From: Lentinula raphanica
Taxonomy: Eukaryota > Basidiomycota > Agaricomycetes > Agaricales > Omphalotaceae
DNA: 64,000 nt
Direction: 5' to 3'
Assembly (NCBI GenBank): GCA_027919835.1
Contig: JANVFP010000004.1
Location: forward strand, 310,001 to 374,000
The notes beneath the pieces were generated by a model that had not been told where the DNA came from, made no database searches, and saw only the letters and a program-made list of their open reading frames with translations. Position numbers and translations under genes: made by a program. This document shows, in pieces, positions 25,816 to 36,284 of the stretch (the stretch's first letter is position 1; every line of letters begins with the position of its first letter).

Positions 25816-26726
25816 TGTCGGCTGTTGGGTGAGGTGTTTGTAGCAGTTGTAACTTGCTTGAATGATATTCCACCCTGACACCCTCTATGAGTATATGCCT
25901 GAAGAGAAATTGTGGTTCAGTGCTATACGCACCTCATCTTGACCCTCCTCGTAATTTCTTCTTCTTGACCCTCGACCCCCTCATCATCTATCACCCTTGT
26001 ATCCCTTCTATTCATCCTGCAGAGGCTTTCTGCTTCTGTTGCAGACCAGTGAACATGAGAGGAGGTGAGCGAGGAGAAAAGCCAGCGGAGCCTTGCCTAG
26101 ATGAGGGGCTGGGCATCTGCTGGCTGAGTCAGAAGGTGAGGAAGCCAAGAGCCGAGGGAGCAATGGGCGCGCTGTTGCGCGGTTTTTCCGCGCAGGCGTG
26201 CAATGATCAAAAAGATCAACTTAGACCGTTGCATAGTATCAATAAGGACTGTAGTGAGCCCGAACTAGCAGTCAAACTTGTATCAGTGTCAGCTAGGATA
26301 CAGATCCTTTGGCAGGATCAGCCATGAATATCCACTTAGAGCTATTGCTCGCACCCTTGGTCGGGGATCCTTCAAGAATGCTGACTACTGGTACGAGCAC
26401 ACCAAGGGAATATCGACTTAGTATCAAGATCTGCCGGATCGGCACAACTGAGTTTGGTACTTGGCTGTGATGACGGAAATTTCACTTGATCTAGCAGATC
26501 AGACACGATGAGAACCTATCCGGACGAGTTACCACACGGAAACCCTACGCAAAGTAGCGGAAACCGTCGGAAACATGATGATCTAGCATTTCCGTGGCAG
26601 TACGGGTGAACACCTGTAGCTGTAGGTTTTATGCATAACAAGTGGGCAAGTCCCTGAGGCCCGTTTTGCATAACAGCGGGGCACTAATCCACTCAGTCAA
26701 TAAATGAATATTTAAACTGGGATTAA

Positions 26727-26799
26727 GCACTGAATCAGGCCCCTCCCGTTGGGGTTAGCTATGCTAACCCCAACATTAGGGAGGGGTCTGATTCAGTGC
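26727..26799. repeat. 73-bp near-perfect hairpin inside the inverted-repeat element
   Basis: Arms run from GCACTGAATCAG to GGGGTTAGC on the left and are matched in reverse complement on the right, with one mismatch and a 4-base bulge. The loop is about TATG-sized. It could form a cruciform or be a nested smaller fold-back element. Confidence 0.85.
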
Positions 26800-26814
26800 C
26801 AAACATGAGCCAAT

Positions 26815-26904
26815 AAGGGTTAGGGGGTTAGGGGTTGGGTTAGGTGGGTTAGGGGTTTAGTTAGGGGTTAGGGTGGTTAGGGGTTGGGTTAGGGGTTAGG
26901 GGTT
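26815..26904. repeat. Interstitial telomere-like tract (TTAGGG/TTAGGGG variants)
   Basis: About 12 irregular units of GGTTAGGGG, TTAGGG and GGTTGGG on the plus strand. Unlike a true chromosome end, the units are heterogeneous and unique sequence continues on both sides. Confidence 0.8.
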
Positions 26905-28964
26905 GAGGATATATTGATAGACCTTAAAAAAAGACCCCCTATAGGGGGTGTCAGTTTTTTCCAAAAATGGATATTTCAAAAGATACAATTAATTCTTTTT
27001 TTCAAAAATATTGAAAAATGTTCTTGCCTATATGTTATGCATAACATGTTGCCCAAGTTGTTATGCATTACATCCACTGCTATAGTGAGCTATAGTGAGG
27101 CTTATTGAGTGGTGGGCAACTGCCCCGCTGTTATGCAAAACGGGCTTCAGGGACTTGCCCATATGTTATGCATAGAAGTTACAGCCTCAGCTGGGGTGAA
27201 ACCCGCGACGGAAACACGCATATGTTCAAGTTCTAAACTGGGATATAGCGTATGCTATGTACAGCTTTGACCAGCACTCACGGAAACGCGCGGAAACCTA
27301 CGGAAAACACTTCTGAAGCATTTATCTTCGTTGTCCGCTCCAGAACACCAGGCTATATGCATACCGTTCGAAAGCTACGGACCAGACCTACCTGATCCGC
27401 GAGATCAACCACTGTTACGAGTCTATCTCATTGACTTGGGGAGACCACTACTATTCCGCGGAAGCAAATTCGTCGGAAGCACTGTAGCAACACAGGCAGG
27501 AGCCACTCTGACGAGTTAGGCACCCTAGCATGTGGGTGCCGCACAGACCATGGTCGGAACTTGCTTGGTCTTCTAGATCTGGCGAAAGTACGACGAAATA
27601 CGGACAAGTTTCATCTTTTTCTCTGTTTTCCTTACTATTTCCTTGCGTGTTTGTATCGTTTCAGTCATATTTTACTATTTACGTGTATATTATCGGACTC
27701 CGTCCGTAGAAATAGCTAGATCTACTAGATCAAGGACAAATACGGGTATTGGACTTTTCGTAGTGTACTTAAAGACCTGTATCCGCACAAATGAAACAAG
27801 TTTCGCGCCCAGATCTCTCTGAACTGGTAATCCTTTTCATCCATACGTGGGAGTAAAGGCTTCTAAGCCGTACCGGACCTTGCAGATTAAGTGTGTTACT
27901 TCATCGCGATAAGCCCGACTTTTGAGTGGTTTGACTTGGTGTCTGTCACTTGCTAGTTGAAGGTAGACTCCGTTCCGGAGATACAGAGGACTTGGTCTCA
28001 GGTTGTGCCGAGTGAACGTGCAGAGTTTTGGTGGCTCTGTTCAAGTTGACACGTAGTGATTGGTGATCTGCGTGATCTTCGAGGTTTTACTGAGAATAGT
28101 GATCAGTACTGCTTCACCTGGGAGCGGAATCGATTGGTCTACCATAACGTCTGGTACCCCGTTGCTTTCCGAGCCTAAAAACCCTTATCCGAGTGGAAGC
28201 CACTCAAAACAAACCCCTTAGTCCAGATCTTACGACTGGTATATCCGTGTCACTTCGTTCTGCTGACCAGTATTGCTGATCTAAAAGATCTTACAAGACT
28301 GCGTTCGACTTGAGATATAAGATAGTGCGGAATCTCTGACAACGCCCCACACCTCGCTATAAATACAATTTGATTGACGAATCCGTGAAGTCGTACTCTG
28401 TGTTCGTGCTAAGTGACCTGTCATAAGGCATTATACTAAGAACCGACTTTATACCTCGTTAGCGCATCACTGTGGTTGTGGTTGTCACATCAATAGTTTT
28501 GTCATTGCGCCTATTGACAGGGTGAAGAATGGTGGAGGAGTTGGAGGAGGTGGAGGTAGAGGTAGAGTTGAAAGAGACAGAAGAGGTGGCAGATGTGGTG
28601 GAGGAAGGCAAATGTTATTGGATACCTGGGAGAACAGAGCAGATACGTTGCTGGAGACAGGCTTTACGCCTCTAGGGCGTCACAAACGGCTCGCACTCTA
28701 TCGCCTTACGGTGGTTGAATCCTAAAAGGATTGGCGTGTGAAATCACTGTCCGGGTCACAAAGCTCGGCTACCAACGGCAGAGAGGGGAGCCGTGATCGA
28801 AAAGAATGGGTGACTGTAACGGAGTGCCAGGACCCCGTATGACCCCATCCGATTAGCTTTGATTGTGGCAAACTTGACCTTGTCCTTGAGGACAACCGTA
28901 AGCCCAGAACATTCCCTGGCCGTCTACACCATCCTCTCACCCTGCTTTCAACGAACCCATTTCC

Positions 28965-31043
28965 GTGGGAGACATCGCGGCTGTCAAAGCTTACCTCAAA
29001 CGTACTTCACACTCTAACGCCGTTGGCGCTGATCTCGCCACCTATGACTGCATCTCTGCCATTGACAATGACATCCTTCTCCCACTTTTCACAAGAGCCA
29101 TCGAGCAGTGCGAAATACCTACCTCGTGGCTCACATCAATAATCATAGGTTTGCCCAAGCCGGGAAAAGACAATACCAACCCGTCCAATTATCGTGCGAT
29201 TGCCCTGGAGAGCTGTGTCCTTAAGTTCGCCTCCCTCCTCGTACACTACAAGCTCTGTCTGGCTCTTGAACAATCCCAGACAATCCCCCCATCGCAGAAT
29301 GGCTTCCGAGAGGGCTACCGCACAAACAACAATGCGTTTGTACTACGGACAATTATTGAAAAGTCTCGGGCTGCTGACCACCCAACGTTTGTGGCGTTCG
29401 TCGATATCTCCAACGCATTCCCATCTACTAATCAGAATGGCCTGTGGAACAGACTCTTCGAAGCGGGCCTCACCGGCAAGTACTTCGACTGGCTTCGTCA
29501 CTTATACTCGAGCATGACCTATGTCATCGCTCACAATGGTGAACTTTCTGACCACTTCCATGCGCTATCGGGCGTGCTCATGGGTGACCCATCGTCACCC
29601 ACCTTATGGAACATCTTCCTCTCTGCATTCTGCCTGAAACCTGACCCTGACGATATCGCTCTGACAACCATCCTCATGTCACACCTCGAACATGCTGATG
29701 ATATGGTTATCATCTCTCGCTCCCCTCTTGGCCTCCAACGACATCTTCGATCTTTTGAACACTGGTGTCTCGCCAACGCACTAACTGTAAGTGCTGGAAA
29801 ATCATGGTTAATGGGTTTTGGTCGCCTGCCCTCCCATCTGCCGTCCATCACTCTCTGCAATGAACCACTTCCTTTCCGCAACACCGGTCGTTACGTCGGC
29901 ATCTTCTTCCAGTCTACTCCTCACGGCAACCTCTTTGCCCCCCATTACCAGGAGAAACGTAATGTCGCAGTTGCTGCTGCGCGGGTGATCACAAGCTCCG
30001 ACCTCCTCGTGGGTAGCCATCGAATGCCCGTGGATATCTGCAAACAGTTATACACTGCTCTGGTCGACTGTCACCTCACGAACGGATGTGAGATTGTCAT
30101 CGATTGTGACTCCAAACTGGTATCGGTCCTTGAGGCTGTTCAGACCCAATTCCTCCGCCGCATGCTTGGCCTGTCCTCCAACTCCATTATAGCTCCCTTG
30201 TTTACTGAGACCGGTATCCTCCCCATCCGGGCGCGTCGTTTGATACTCGCTCTCCGTTACCTTAAGTATCTGACTTCGCTGCCTCCCAGCCACTACGCAT
30301 CAATAGCACTAGCGGAAAACATTTCCTTGTTTGGATCTCGCTCACCCTGCTGGTTGATGGATGTCCAAACCGCACTCACCCACATCTCACCTGAGCTCTT
30401 TCTACCTTCGCCTGATGCCCTCGATGGTCCTCACATCGACTTACTCATCAAATCTTTATCCTCCGCCGTCAAGTTTGATCTTGTCTCTACGCTCAATACA
30501 TTCTCCCGACTCTCTCTTCTCCGTGACCGCCTTGAACCACGAGAGGAGGGCCAGCCAACTCACAAATCACTCTACCTTCGTCACTACCTCTCACAGGTTC
30601 ACAATCATGGCCATCGCCGCCAACTCACCAAACTCCTCTGCGGGGATCTCGTTCCCATCCTTTTCCGGGCTTCCCCCTCTACTCTTCGTGCACTGTCACC
30701 TGACGAAATCAACTCCCGCTTGTGTCGTGCATGCCACACTGCTCCAGAAACTCCTCAGCATGTGCTCCTCCAGTGCCGAGCGTTGCCTCGCCTGTGTCAT
30801 CTCCGCTCAGTCTTCCTGATGTCGATACCTATCGCTCTGCCGATGTCCCTCACTTTCTCAGATGACGATGCACTCTCTTACCTCAAAAGGCTGGTTTTTG
30901 ACTGGTCCTTGGTGTCCATCACCGCTCAGTTCATATACAAATGCAGCACGTTCTGGAGGGATCATATTGTCCTCGGCCATTCTGCTGAATTCGTGTTGCA
31001 CTCCTCAGACTCGGACGATACCTCCGACGACGAGAGCCCTTGA
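28965..31043 (+). CDS. LINE-type reverse transcriptase, 5'-truncated
   Basis: A single uninterrupted frame of 692 codons. Reverse-transcriptase blocks in order: GLPKPGKDNTNPSNYRAIAL, PPSQNGFREGY, FVAFVDISNAF, GVLMGDPSSPTLWN, and HADDMVII, where the usual Y/F-ADD is HADD. A C-terminal zinc-knuckle-like CRACHTAPETPQHVLLQC is typical of non-LTR elements. There is no apurinic endonuclease domain upstream; the frame is closed by a stop at about 28910 with no ATG nearby, so this copy lacks its 5' part. The frame itself is open over 2 kb, suggesting a fairly young copy. The 3' end may lie in the CCTT-repeat stretch at about 31283-31300. Confidence 0.88.
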   Translation: MGDIAAVKAYLKRTSHSNAVGADLATYDCISAIDNDILLPLFTRAIEQCEIPTSWLTSIIIGLPKPGKDNTNPSNYRAIALESCVLKFASLLVHYKLCLALEQSQTIPPSQNGFREGYRTNNNAFVLRTIIEKSRAADHPTFVAFVDISNAFPSTNQNGLWNRLFEAGLTGKYFDWLRHLYSSMTYVIAHNGELSDHFHALSGVLMGDPSSPTLWNIFLSAFCLKPDPDDIALTTILMSHLEHADDMVIISRSPLGLQRHLRSFEHWCLANALTVSAGKSWLMGFGRLPSHLPSITLCNEPLPFRNTGRYVGIFFQSTPHGNLFAPHYQEKRNVAVAAARVITSSDLLVGSHRMPVDICKQLYTALVDCHLTNGCEIVIDCDSKLVSVLEAVQTQFLRRMLGLSSNSIIAPLFTETGILPIRARRLILALRYLKYLTSLPPSHYASIALAENISLFGSRSPCWLMDVQTALTHISPELFLPSPDALDGPHIDLLIKSLSSAVKFDLVSTLNTFSRLSLLRDRLEPREEGQPTHKSLYLRHYLSQVHNHGHRRQLTKLLCGDLVPILFRASPSTLRALSPDEINSRLCRACHTAPETPQHVLLQCRALPRLCHLRSVFLMSIPIALPMSLTFSDDDALSYLKRLVFDWSLVSITAQFIYKCSTFWRDHIVLGHSAEFVLHSSDSDDTSDDESP

Positions 31044-32552
31044 TAGCTGCTCTCACACGTCAGGTTAGCTACCAACTAAGTAATACATACCTAGATTTAC
31101 TATTATAGCCTCATATTCTACAACTGGACCACTTGTACCTAGGTAGTGTAGCTGTACCTGTCTCCCTCTGCTCACTCTGCAGTCTACCGTCTCCTTGCGG
31201 GATGAGCATTCGCTGCAGCGTGAACAGTTGGGCCCGGCTGTTCCCCGGTGGGACCCCATCACCTGATGGAGCCGTGTAATTTCCTTCCTTCCTTCCTTTC
31301 TTCAGCTACCCCGACCAGCCCTAATGTAAAAATGTTGATGCAACAGGCTCGAAACCCTCAAGTATGCTCCTCTGGATCTACTTCTCAGGCTCTGGCAAAT
31401 TGTCCACTGGGAAAGTGATTTCACACTCGCCGAAATGCTGTTAAATAAGTGCCACCTCCTCGTACCGAAATTTCCGCATTATTGCCTTCAGTCGGGATCC
31501 CGCTCGCATTCAAAGCCCTTCAAAACCATCGATGAATTGACCTTCGGATCAGTCTGGTCATTGATCCATTGTCGCTGTAAATCATTCAAGTCGACGTTGA
31601 TATCATGATGCATACGAGCACTGCCTAGTACAGTATTTGCAGTGCAAGAACTTCCAGTTGCAGAATCTAATCTCATGTAACAGGTATCAGTGGGGATTAA
31701 TTTAATCATCCTACTATCACTAATTGAGATATTTTGCCAGTCTTTTGAGCCTCATTCGCTGCCAGTCTATGATTCTTAACGCCGCCGCTACTTCCACTAC
31801 TCTTTTGGAAGGACGACCTGGCAGAGCCTGGCAGTCTATCCTAGAATCAACTTCAAAGCAACTCCGCCACCTTCGTCAGATGTCTCAAGGTTAAAGCAAA
31901 TCGAACGTTCTTTCTGTGGTCTGCTGCAAGTTGGCCGTTCGGTATAGTCACAAACACGAATTCTCTACGCGTTATAAGCCATGAAAATCCTATATGCTCT
32001 CGAGTTGTTCGAATATTGACTCAACTAGGCTGTAGCACAACTTTAGATCCCACAGCTGAAGCCGCACCCATTCAATCTCAATTTCAACTCTCGGTCAAGG
32101 ATGTGTGCTCTCGCCGTTGCGACCGGATCCTCGTCATTTTCTGAATTCTAATATCATCACCATCATCGAGCTTTAGAAGCTTAGCATTGAATGCTCTCAA
32201 CCAAGACCGAGTTCACATACCCAATGGTTAGCTCGATGATGCAGTTCACGTTTGGCCTTTTGCACTATGTTTGGTCTGAGAGCAGCATCATCAAGATGAG
32301 TAAAAAGAGGGCTGTGTTCATCGCAATTATCGGCACCGTTGTAGGCATCACCCCGCTTTGATCCACAGGCTCTACGCTCTGTTATCGGTTCATCATAAAC
32401 AACAAGCAGTAAGAAAATATGATATGATTCAACAATGTGAGTATTCTACGATGAGACCAAATATCAGCCATGATTGATCAATGGCCTCCAGCCTCGCAGC
32501 GTAGCAGAGATACAACAACATCCGTGACTACGAAACGGCCAAGGCTGCCACT
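31044..32552. other. Gap after the LINE
   Basis: Contains the LINE 3' tail with a short CTTC/CCTT microsatellite at 31283-31300. The remainder (31.3-32.5 kb) shows only short frames with no domain and no joinable exons. Confidence 0.4.
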
Positions 32553-34579
32553 TCAATTTTCAAAGGGGTGCAACAGGTTCTTGAGTTCGCTTTTGTGGGG
32601 GGTCTCAGGTTGTTCATATGGTGGCTGCCGTCCTAAGAAGTCCCCGAGCACTTTACGATCTTTCCAATCTACGCCCACAAGTTTGTCCATGACCTGCGGG
32701 AGCTCTCTAGTAACATCGACACCGTCGCTCCCCTTCGTGGCCACTCTCATACCCATCTCGATGACATCGCGCAAGATCTATCAAGGTCGAGTTAGTATAT
32801 ACCCTGTATATAGCAGACAGAATTGAAAGAACTCTGTACTTCATGATCAAGCTTCTTCTTGTTAATCTGCTCAATTCGAGGTGTTGTTCCTGTCCTACGC
32901 AATTGTACCAAGGGTTCAGACTTGGACTCGGACTTCAAGTTGGACTTCTTGAACACTTCGAATTGGCCACGTTCGTATTCTCTGAACTGCTGCATATCAG
33001 GCCCATATGCTATCTCGTAGGGTATGATAAAGCGCTGCGAAGTGGCCAGAACGCTCGGAAACCCTTCAACTCGCACCTTCAAATCAAGTAGAGTGCTAAC
33101 CGATTGTCGGATCCTAGACGAGACATCATGCACAATTGACTCGGAGAGTTTTGGGAAAATGTCAAGTAGCCCTTGGAATGCACCAGCTAGTTCCACTGGT
33201 TTAGGTCGTGTACCTGGTTTGGTTTCTGGGATCTTCTCGCCTTCGGTTGTGAAGGTGATGAGAATGGACTTTGGATGTGAAAGAGAAGCGATGTCAAGCA
33301 ATTCCTACAGAGTTTACTTAGCCTGGCGCCATCACGACAAAAAGGACAAAAATCTTACCTTGGGGTTCGAAACATCCTTAGGCTTTGTAGATTTGTCGTT
33401 GATTCTCCGGTACAACTTGGCCTGAGGGTTGCCAACGTTGTTGTCGATATACCACATCCGTAAAGTCATGCCTTCGAAACTTTTCTTTTTGTCAGGAGTC
33501 GCAATGTTGTATGGAACGAAGTAGCGCTTTGAGTTGGGGTCGTGAAAGAGGTATAAGGGGGTGCCAGCCTCTACGGTCAGACGATCGGCAGTGGAACCAG
33601 CCAAACTCTTGTCCTGGAATAGATTATGAATGTCCTTCGCGATCTTATCTTCAACAAGTTTCTGGAATTTGGACATAGTATCATCATCTTCATCAAAAAA
33701 GACTCGGTAGGCGCCTTGAACGCTGAGATCTTCGGGTAATTTTCGAACAAAGGAAAGGGTGGCGATCTTATCGGACGGTGTAGGAGCTTGGATCGGTTCA
33801 TTCTGTGTGTTAAGAATGAGTAACAACTTGAGTACATTGCGTTGATAACATTGCTTACCGAGCCAGCACCGGAAGGAGGAATCGCGGCGGAAAACGTGAC
33901 AGATATAGACCCAAAGATGGACAAGAAGGCGAAGGCGATGGGAAGGTCACGTCCGAGAGAGGATAAGAGCATGTTGAGATTATCGAGCAAAGCGGAGGTT
34001 GATCTGAGCTCGAGTTTTTGTGGATGAATGGTGAAAGCGTGGAAATGATTCAGAGAATCTGCATAATAAGGAATGTTAGAAAGATATGAAGGTAGAATTT
34101 CAAGCGGGAAGATCATAGTCTTACCGACCAAAAATTGTGCAGTGGAAAAGTTGTGGTGCAGCAAAAGTCTGACGGAATCTATGTAGAAGGAGAGATGTAC
34201 GAAGCATGTCAGGTTTGGAACTGCACGAGGGTCGAGAGGATGACTCAAACTCACTGAAAAAATCGTCAAGCTTTTTTTTTGAGGCGTGTCGAAGGAATTC
34301 AAGTAAAAAGTCACAAAAGTCTGTGAGTACATAGTGGACGATGAGTAATCAGATCAGTCTACGGCATAAGAAGACCAATAGTGGTAGTACAACATGCCTT
34401 TGACCAGCAAAGGGACGAATTTGAAAGAGACCACTGATGGGGTCGAAAGAAAAAAGCTCGAAATTCTGGGGGAAAATGTCCAGCCACTGGTTGCGTATAT
34501 GTAGCGCCGCGGCAGTACCGGGCTCGAGCGTGGAACCACAATATTGTTTGACCCTATAATTTCCTATATTCCGTCGCAT
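32553..34579 (-). CDS. Gene X1, unknown family with one hydrophobic segment
   Basis: Multi-exon minus-strand gene, reconstructed because the same exon-intron plan recurs in X2. Conserved exons encode HAFTIHPQKLELRSTSALL, a hydrophobic stretch (LPIAFAFLSIFGSISVTFSA), a segment ending TLRMWYIDNN, then LLDIASLSHPKSILITFTTE, GFPSVLATSQRFIIPYEIAY, LVQLRRTGTTPRIEQ and a C-terminal exon from ILRDVIEMGM to LLHPFEN. The segment RFIIPYEI repeats the idea of RYFVPYNI in an earlier exon, suggesting two related domains. I do not recognise the family. The hydrophobic stretch could be a membrane anchor. The N-terminal exon (from 34579) is less certain than the rest. Confidence 0.55.
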
Positions 34580-35029
34580 CGGTAGGGAGCTTCAACTTCA
34601 GGCTTCAGCGGCGCTGAGGCTGTTTCAAAGATGGATGATTGTCTATGATTGTTGACTTGTAGATAGACTCTGCTGAATTGGCAGTGCTGATTGATACTAT
34701 GAAGCAGAACCTCCCGGCTCCGACTCGATATCGACTTGACTCTTGAGCACAAACCTAGGGCATGGGCTTCGGAATTCTCTGACATTGCTTCTAGTACTTC
34801 TTGAAGCTTCAACGCTCCTTGCAACATCCTCCTCTGTTCTGAAGTTATTGTCAACGATTGAGGGCCCGGACCTACCGCGTGCAATCACCAGAAAACACCT
34901 CGGCTGTCAGCGTTATTGATCCATCATGCGCACAGAAGCGAAGAAGCATCTGCTACCGGCGGTGCAAGCCTGTACAGTGTACAGCCCAGATGATGAGCAG
35001 AGAGTGCGGATTTCAATACAAGTTAAAGG

Positions 35030-35325
35030 TCATTGCGAGCGAAGCGAAGCAAGTGGTTTCATGTGAGGTCCGTAGAGTGTGGTCTGAGTTTGTACTTGTT
35101 TGGCAAAAACGGAGCTACGATAGAATCTGAATTTTGCTCGTTTTCACGTAATATGCTTGGTTCTGCGTTCAAATCCTCATCTTTTTCTTAGTGCTCTCAG
35201 ATTTATGCTCGCATCAACTGACGTTGGCGGGAAGTGCATGGATGAATTTCATTCGGCACTCTCGGAGTCTTCACCGTTCTGATTTGGTAATCCGTTGATC
35301 AATGCTCAATTCAGAAGTTGCGCAG
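35030..35325 (+). repeat. Dispersed repeat R, intact copy
   Basis: About 295 bp. Its first ~185 bp recur in the same orientation at 42935-43119 with about 95% identity, and its last ~105 bp recur inverted at 42598-42703. There is no coding capacity. Confidence 0.85.
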
Positions 35326-35403
35326 CCATCGGTGTTATTTCCGGTGATGACAAACACTGAATAACTCAGTCTAGACAGGGTTTGACAACGTTTATTTGCT
35401 CTC

Positions 35404-35534
35404 TTCCTAGACACTCATGGTCTCCGGACCAGGTGCTTGCTCATGCCTGGGCGCAGGTGTCATTTCCTCCTTCCTAGACACTCATGGTCTCCGGACTAGG
35501 TGCTTGCTCATGCATGGGCGCAGGTGTCATTTCC
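35404..35534. repeat. Tandem duplication, 67-bp period
   Basis: Two 64-bp copies beginning TTCCTAGACACTCATGGTCT, differing at two positions, separated by three bases. Confidence 0.9.
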
Positions 35535-36284
35535 CATTCCAACTCGCATATTCACAGCCTTAAAATCCCAGAATGAATGGCCTGGAGTCCAGCCAAATTC
35601 TTGGTTAAGAGGCAGTCCTTTGATTGAGAGACCAGAGATTGAGCGCTGGTGAATGTGAACTCTGGCTTAGAGAAGAACGTTTACAAGCGCGGGAGGCTGA
35701 GCTGGAAGCACACCTTGCAGAGGTCAGTAAAGTTAACCTGACACACTGGTCTCAGGGCTTATTCAGGGGGTGGTAGTCAACGTCGGAGATGCAGGGGAAA
35801 GTTCCGTTGATGTCGAAATACCTCTCTCCGCGGTTGCCCACGACGGTGAACCTTCATCCAGGGAAAGGCAAGAAGCTCTTGAAAACAACAAAACTGAACC
35901 TTACGCCAGCAAACGCAGTGAACCACCCTTTGACGACAACAACGAACCTCCCCTCTTCAATGTAGAGCCCTCTTACAGACATCAACGTTGAACACAGCGC
36001 AGACGTACGACCTCCCTTTGCTGAACCTCTCTACAATGGCAAATGCAGCTCTGAACAACTCTTTGATGATGACAATGAAGAACCTCTCTTCCCCATCGTA
36101 GAGCCTCCCTCGGACATCAACGTTGAACACATCACGTTTGTGTACATCTCATCCCTGTGCACATGCAATATACATTCACACACGCTCAAGCATGCCATGG
36201 GCATGGAGAGCGTCACTTTACAGTCTCAAGATGTGTTTTCAGCTTTTGCGTTTCTGAGTTTATTGTCACTAGATATCATTGGAA

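Larger units (their letters stand above)
26620..27187. mobile_element. Non-autonomous inverted-repeat element (MITE-like)
   Basis: Terminal arms of about 80 bp face each other: the left arm (26622-26703) contains TGGGCAAGTCCCTGAGGC and CGTTTTGCATAACAGCGGGG, and the right arm (27102-27185) carries the inverse of these with few changes. Weaker similarity extends the arms to about 26586 and 27212. There is no transposase ORF inside. The interior holds a long hairpin and a telomere-like tract. No clear target-site duplication was identified by eye, so the exact termini are uncertain. Confidence 0.7.
26205..28290. repeat. Cluster of seven GATC-N5-GATC motifs
   Basis: Copies at 26205-26217, 26428-26440, 26488-26500, 27394-27406, 27719-27731, 28065-28077 and 28278-28290. 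In each, two GATC tetramers are spaced by exactly five bases (AAAAA, TGCCG, TAGCA, CGCGA, TACTA, TGCGT, TAAAA). The spacers differ, so these are not simple copies of one repeat. No protein can be assigned to the motif. Confidence 0.8.
25360..28964. other. Long non-coding, repeat-rich zone
   Basis: About 3.6 kb with no convincing gene. It holds two 16-bp minisatellites (25445-25815), seven GATC-N5-GATC motifs (26205-28290), clusters of CGGAAAC on both sides of an inverted-repeat element (26586-27212), and a glycine/arginine-rich frame at 28522-28725 that I do not trust as a gene. It ends at the truncated LINE. Confidence 0.6.
34580..36284. other. Gap with repeats and small frames
   Basis: The first ~350 bp are shared with the region upstream of X2 (46.24-46.6 kb), so they belong to the duplicated segment. 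Repeat R lies at 35030-35325 and a 67-bp-period duplication at 35404-35534. A frame at 35770-35991 followed by 36000-36280 encodes repeats such as NNEPPLFNVEP and NEEPLFPIVEP, of unknown meaning. Confidence 0.45.

Noticed and set aside
25320..25881. ORFs of 100-159 codons on both strands over the minisatellites
   Set aside because: They arise from the 16-bp repeats keeping all frames open, and no start or homology supports them.
26815..26904. True chromosome end
   Set aside because: The tract is short, irregular and continues into unique sequence on both sides.
28522..28725. Glycine/arginine-rich RNA-binding protein
   Set aside because: A short low-complexity frame with no domain, in a repeat-rich non-coding zone.
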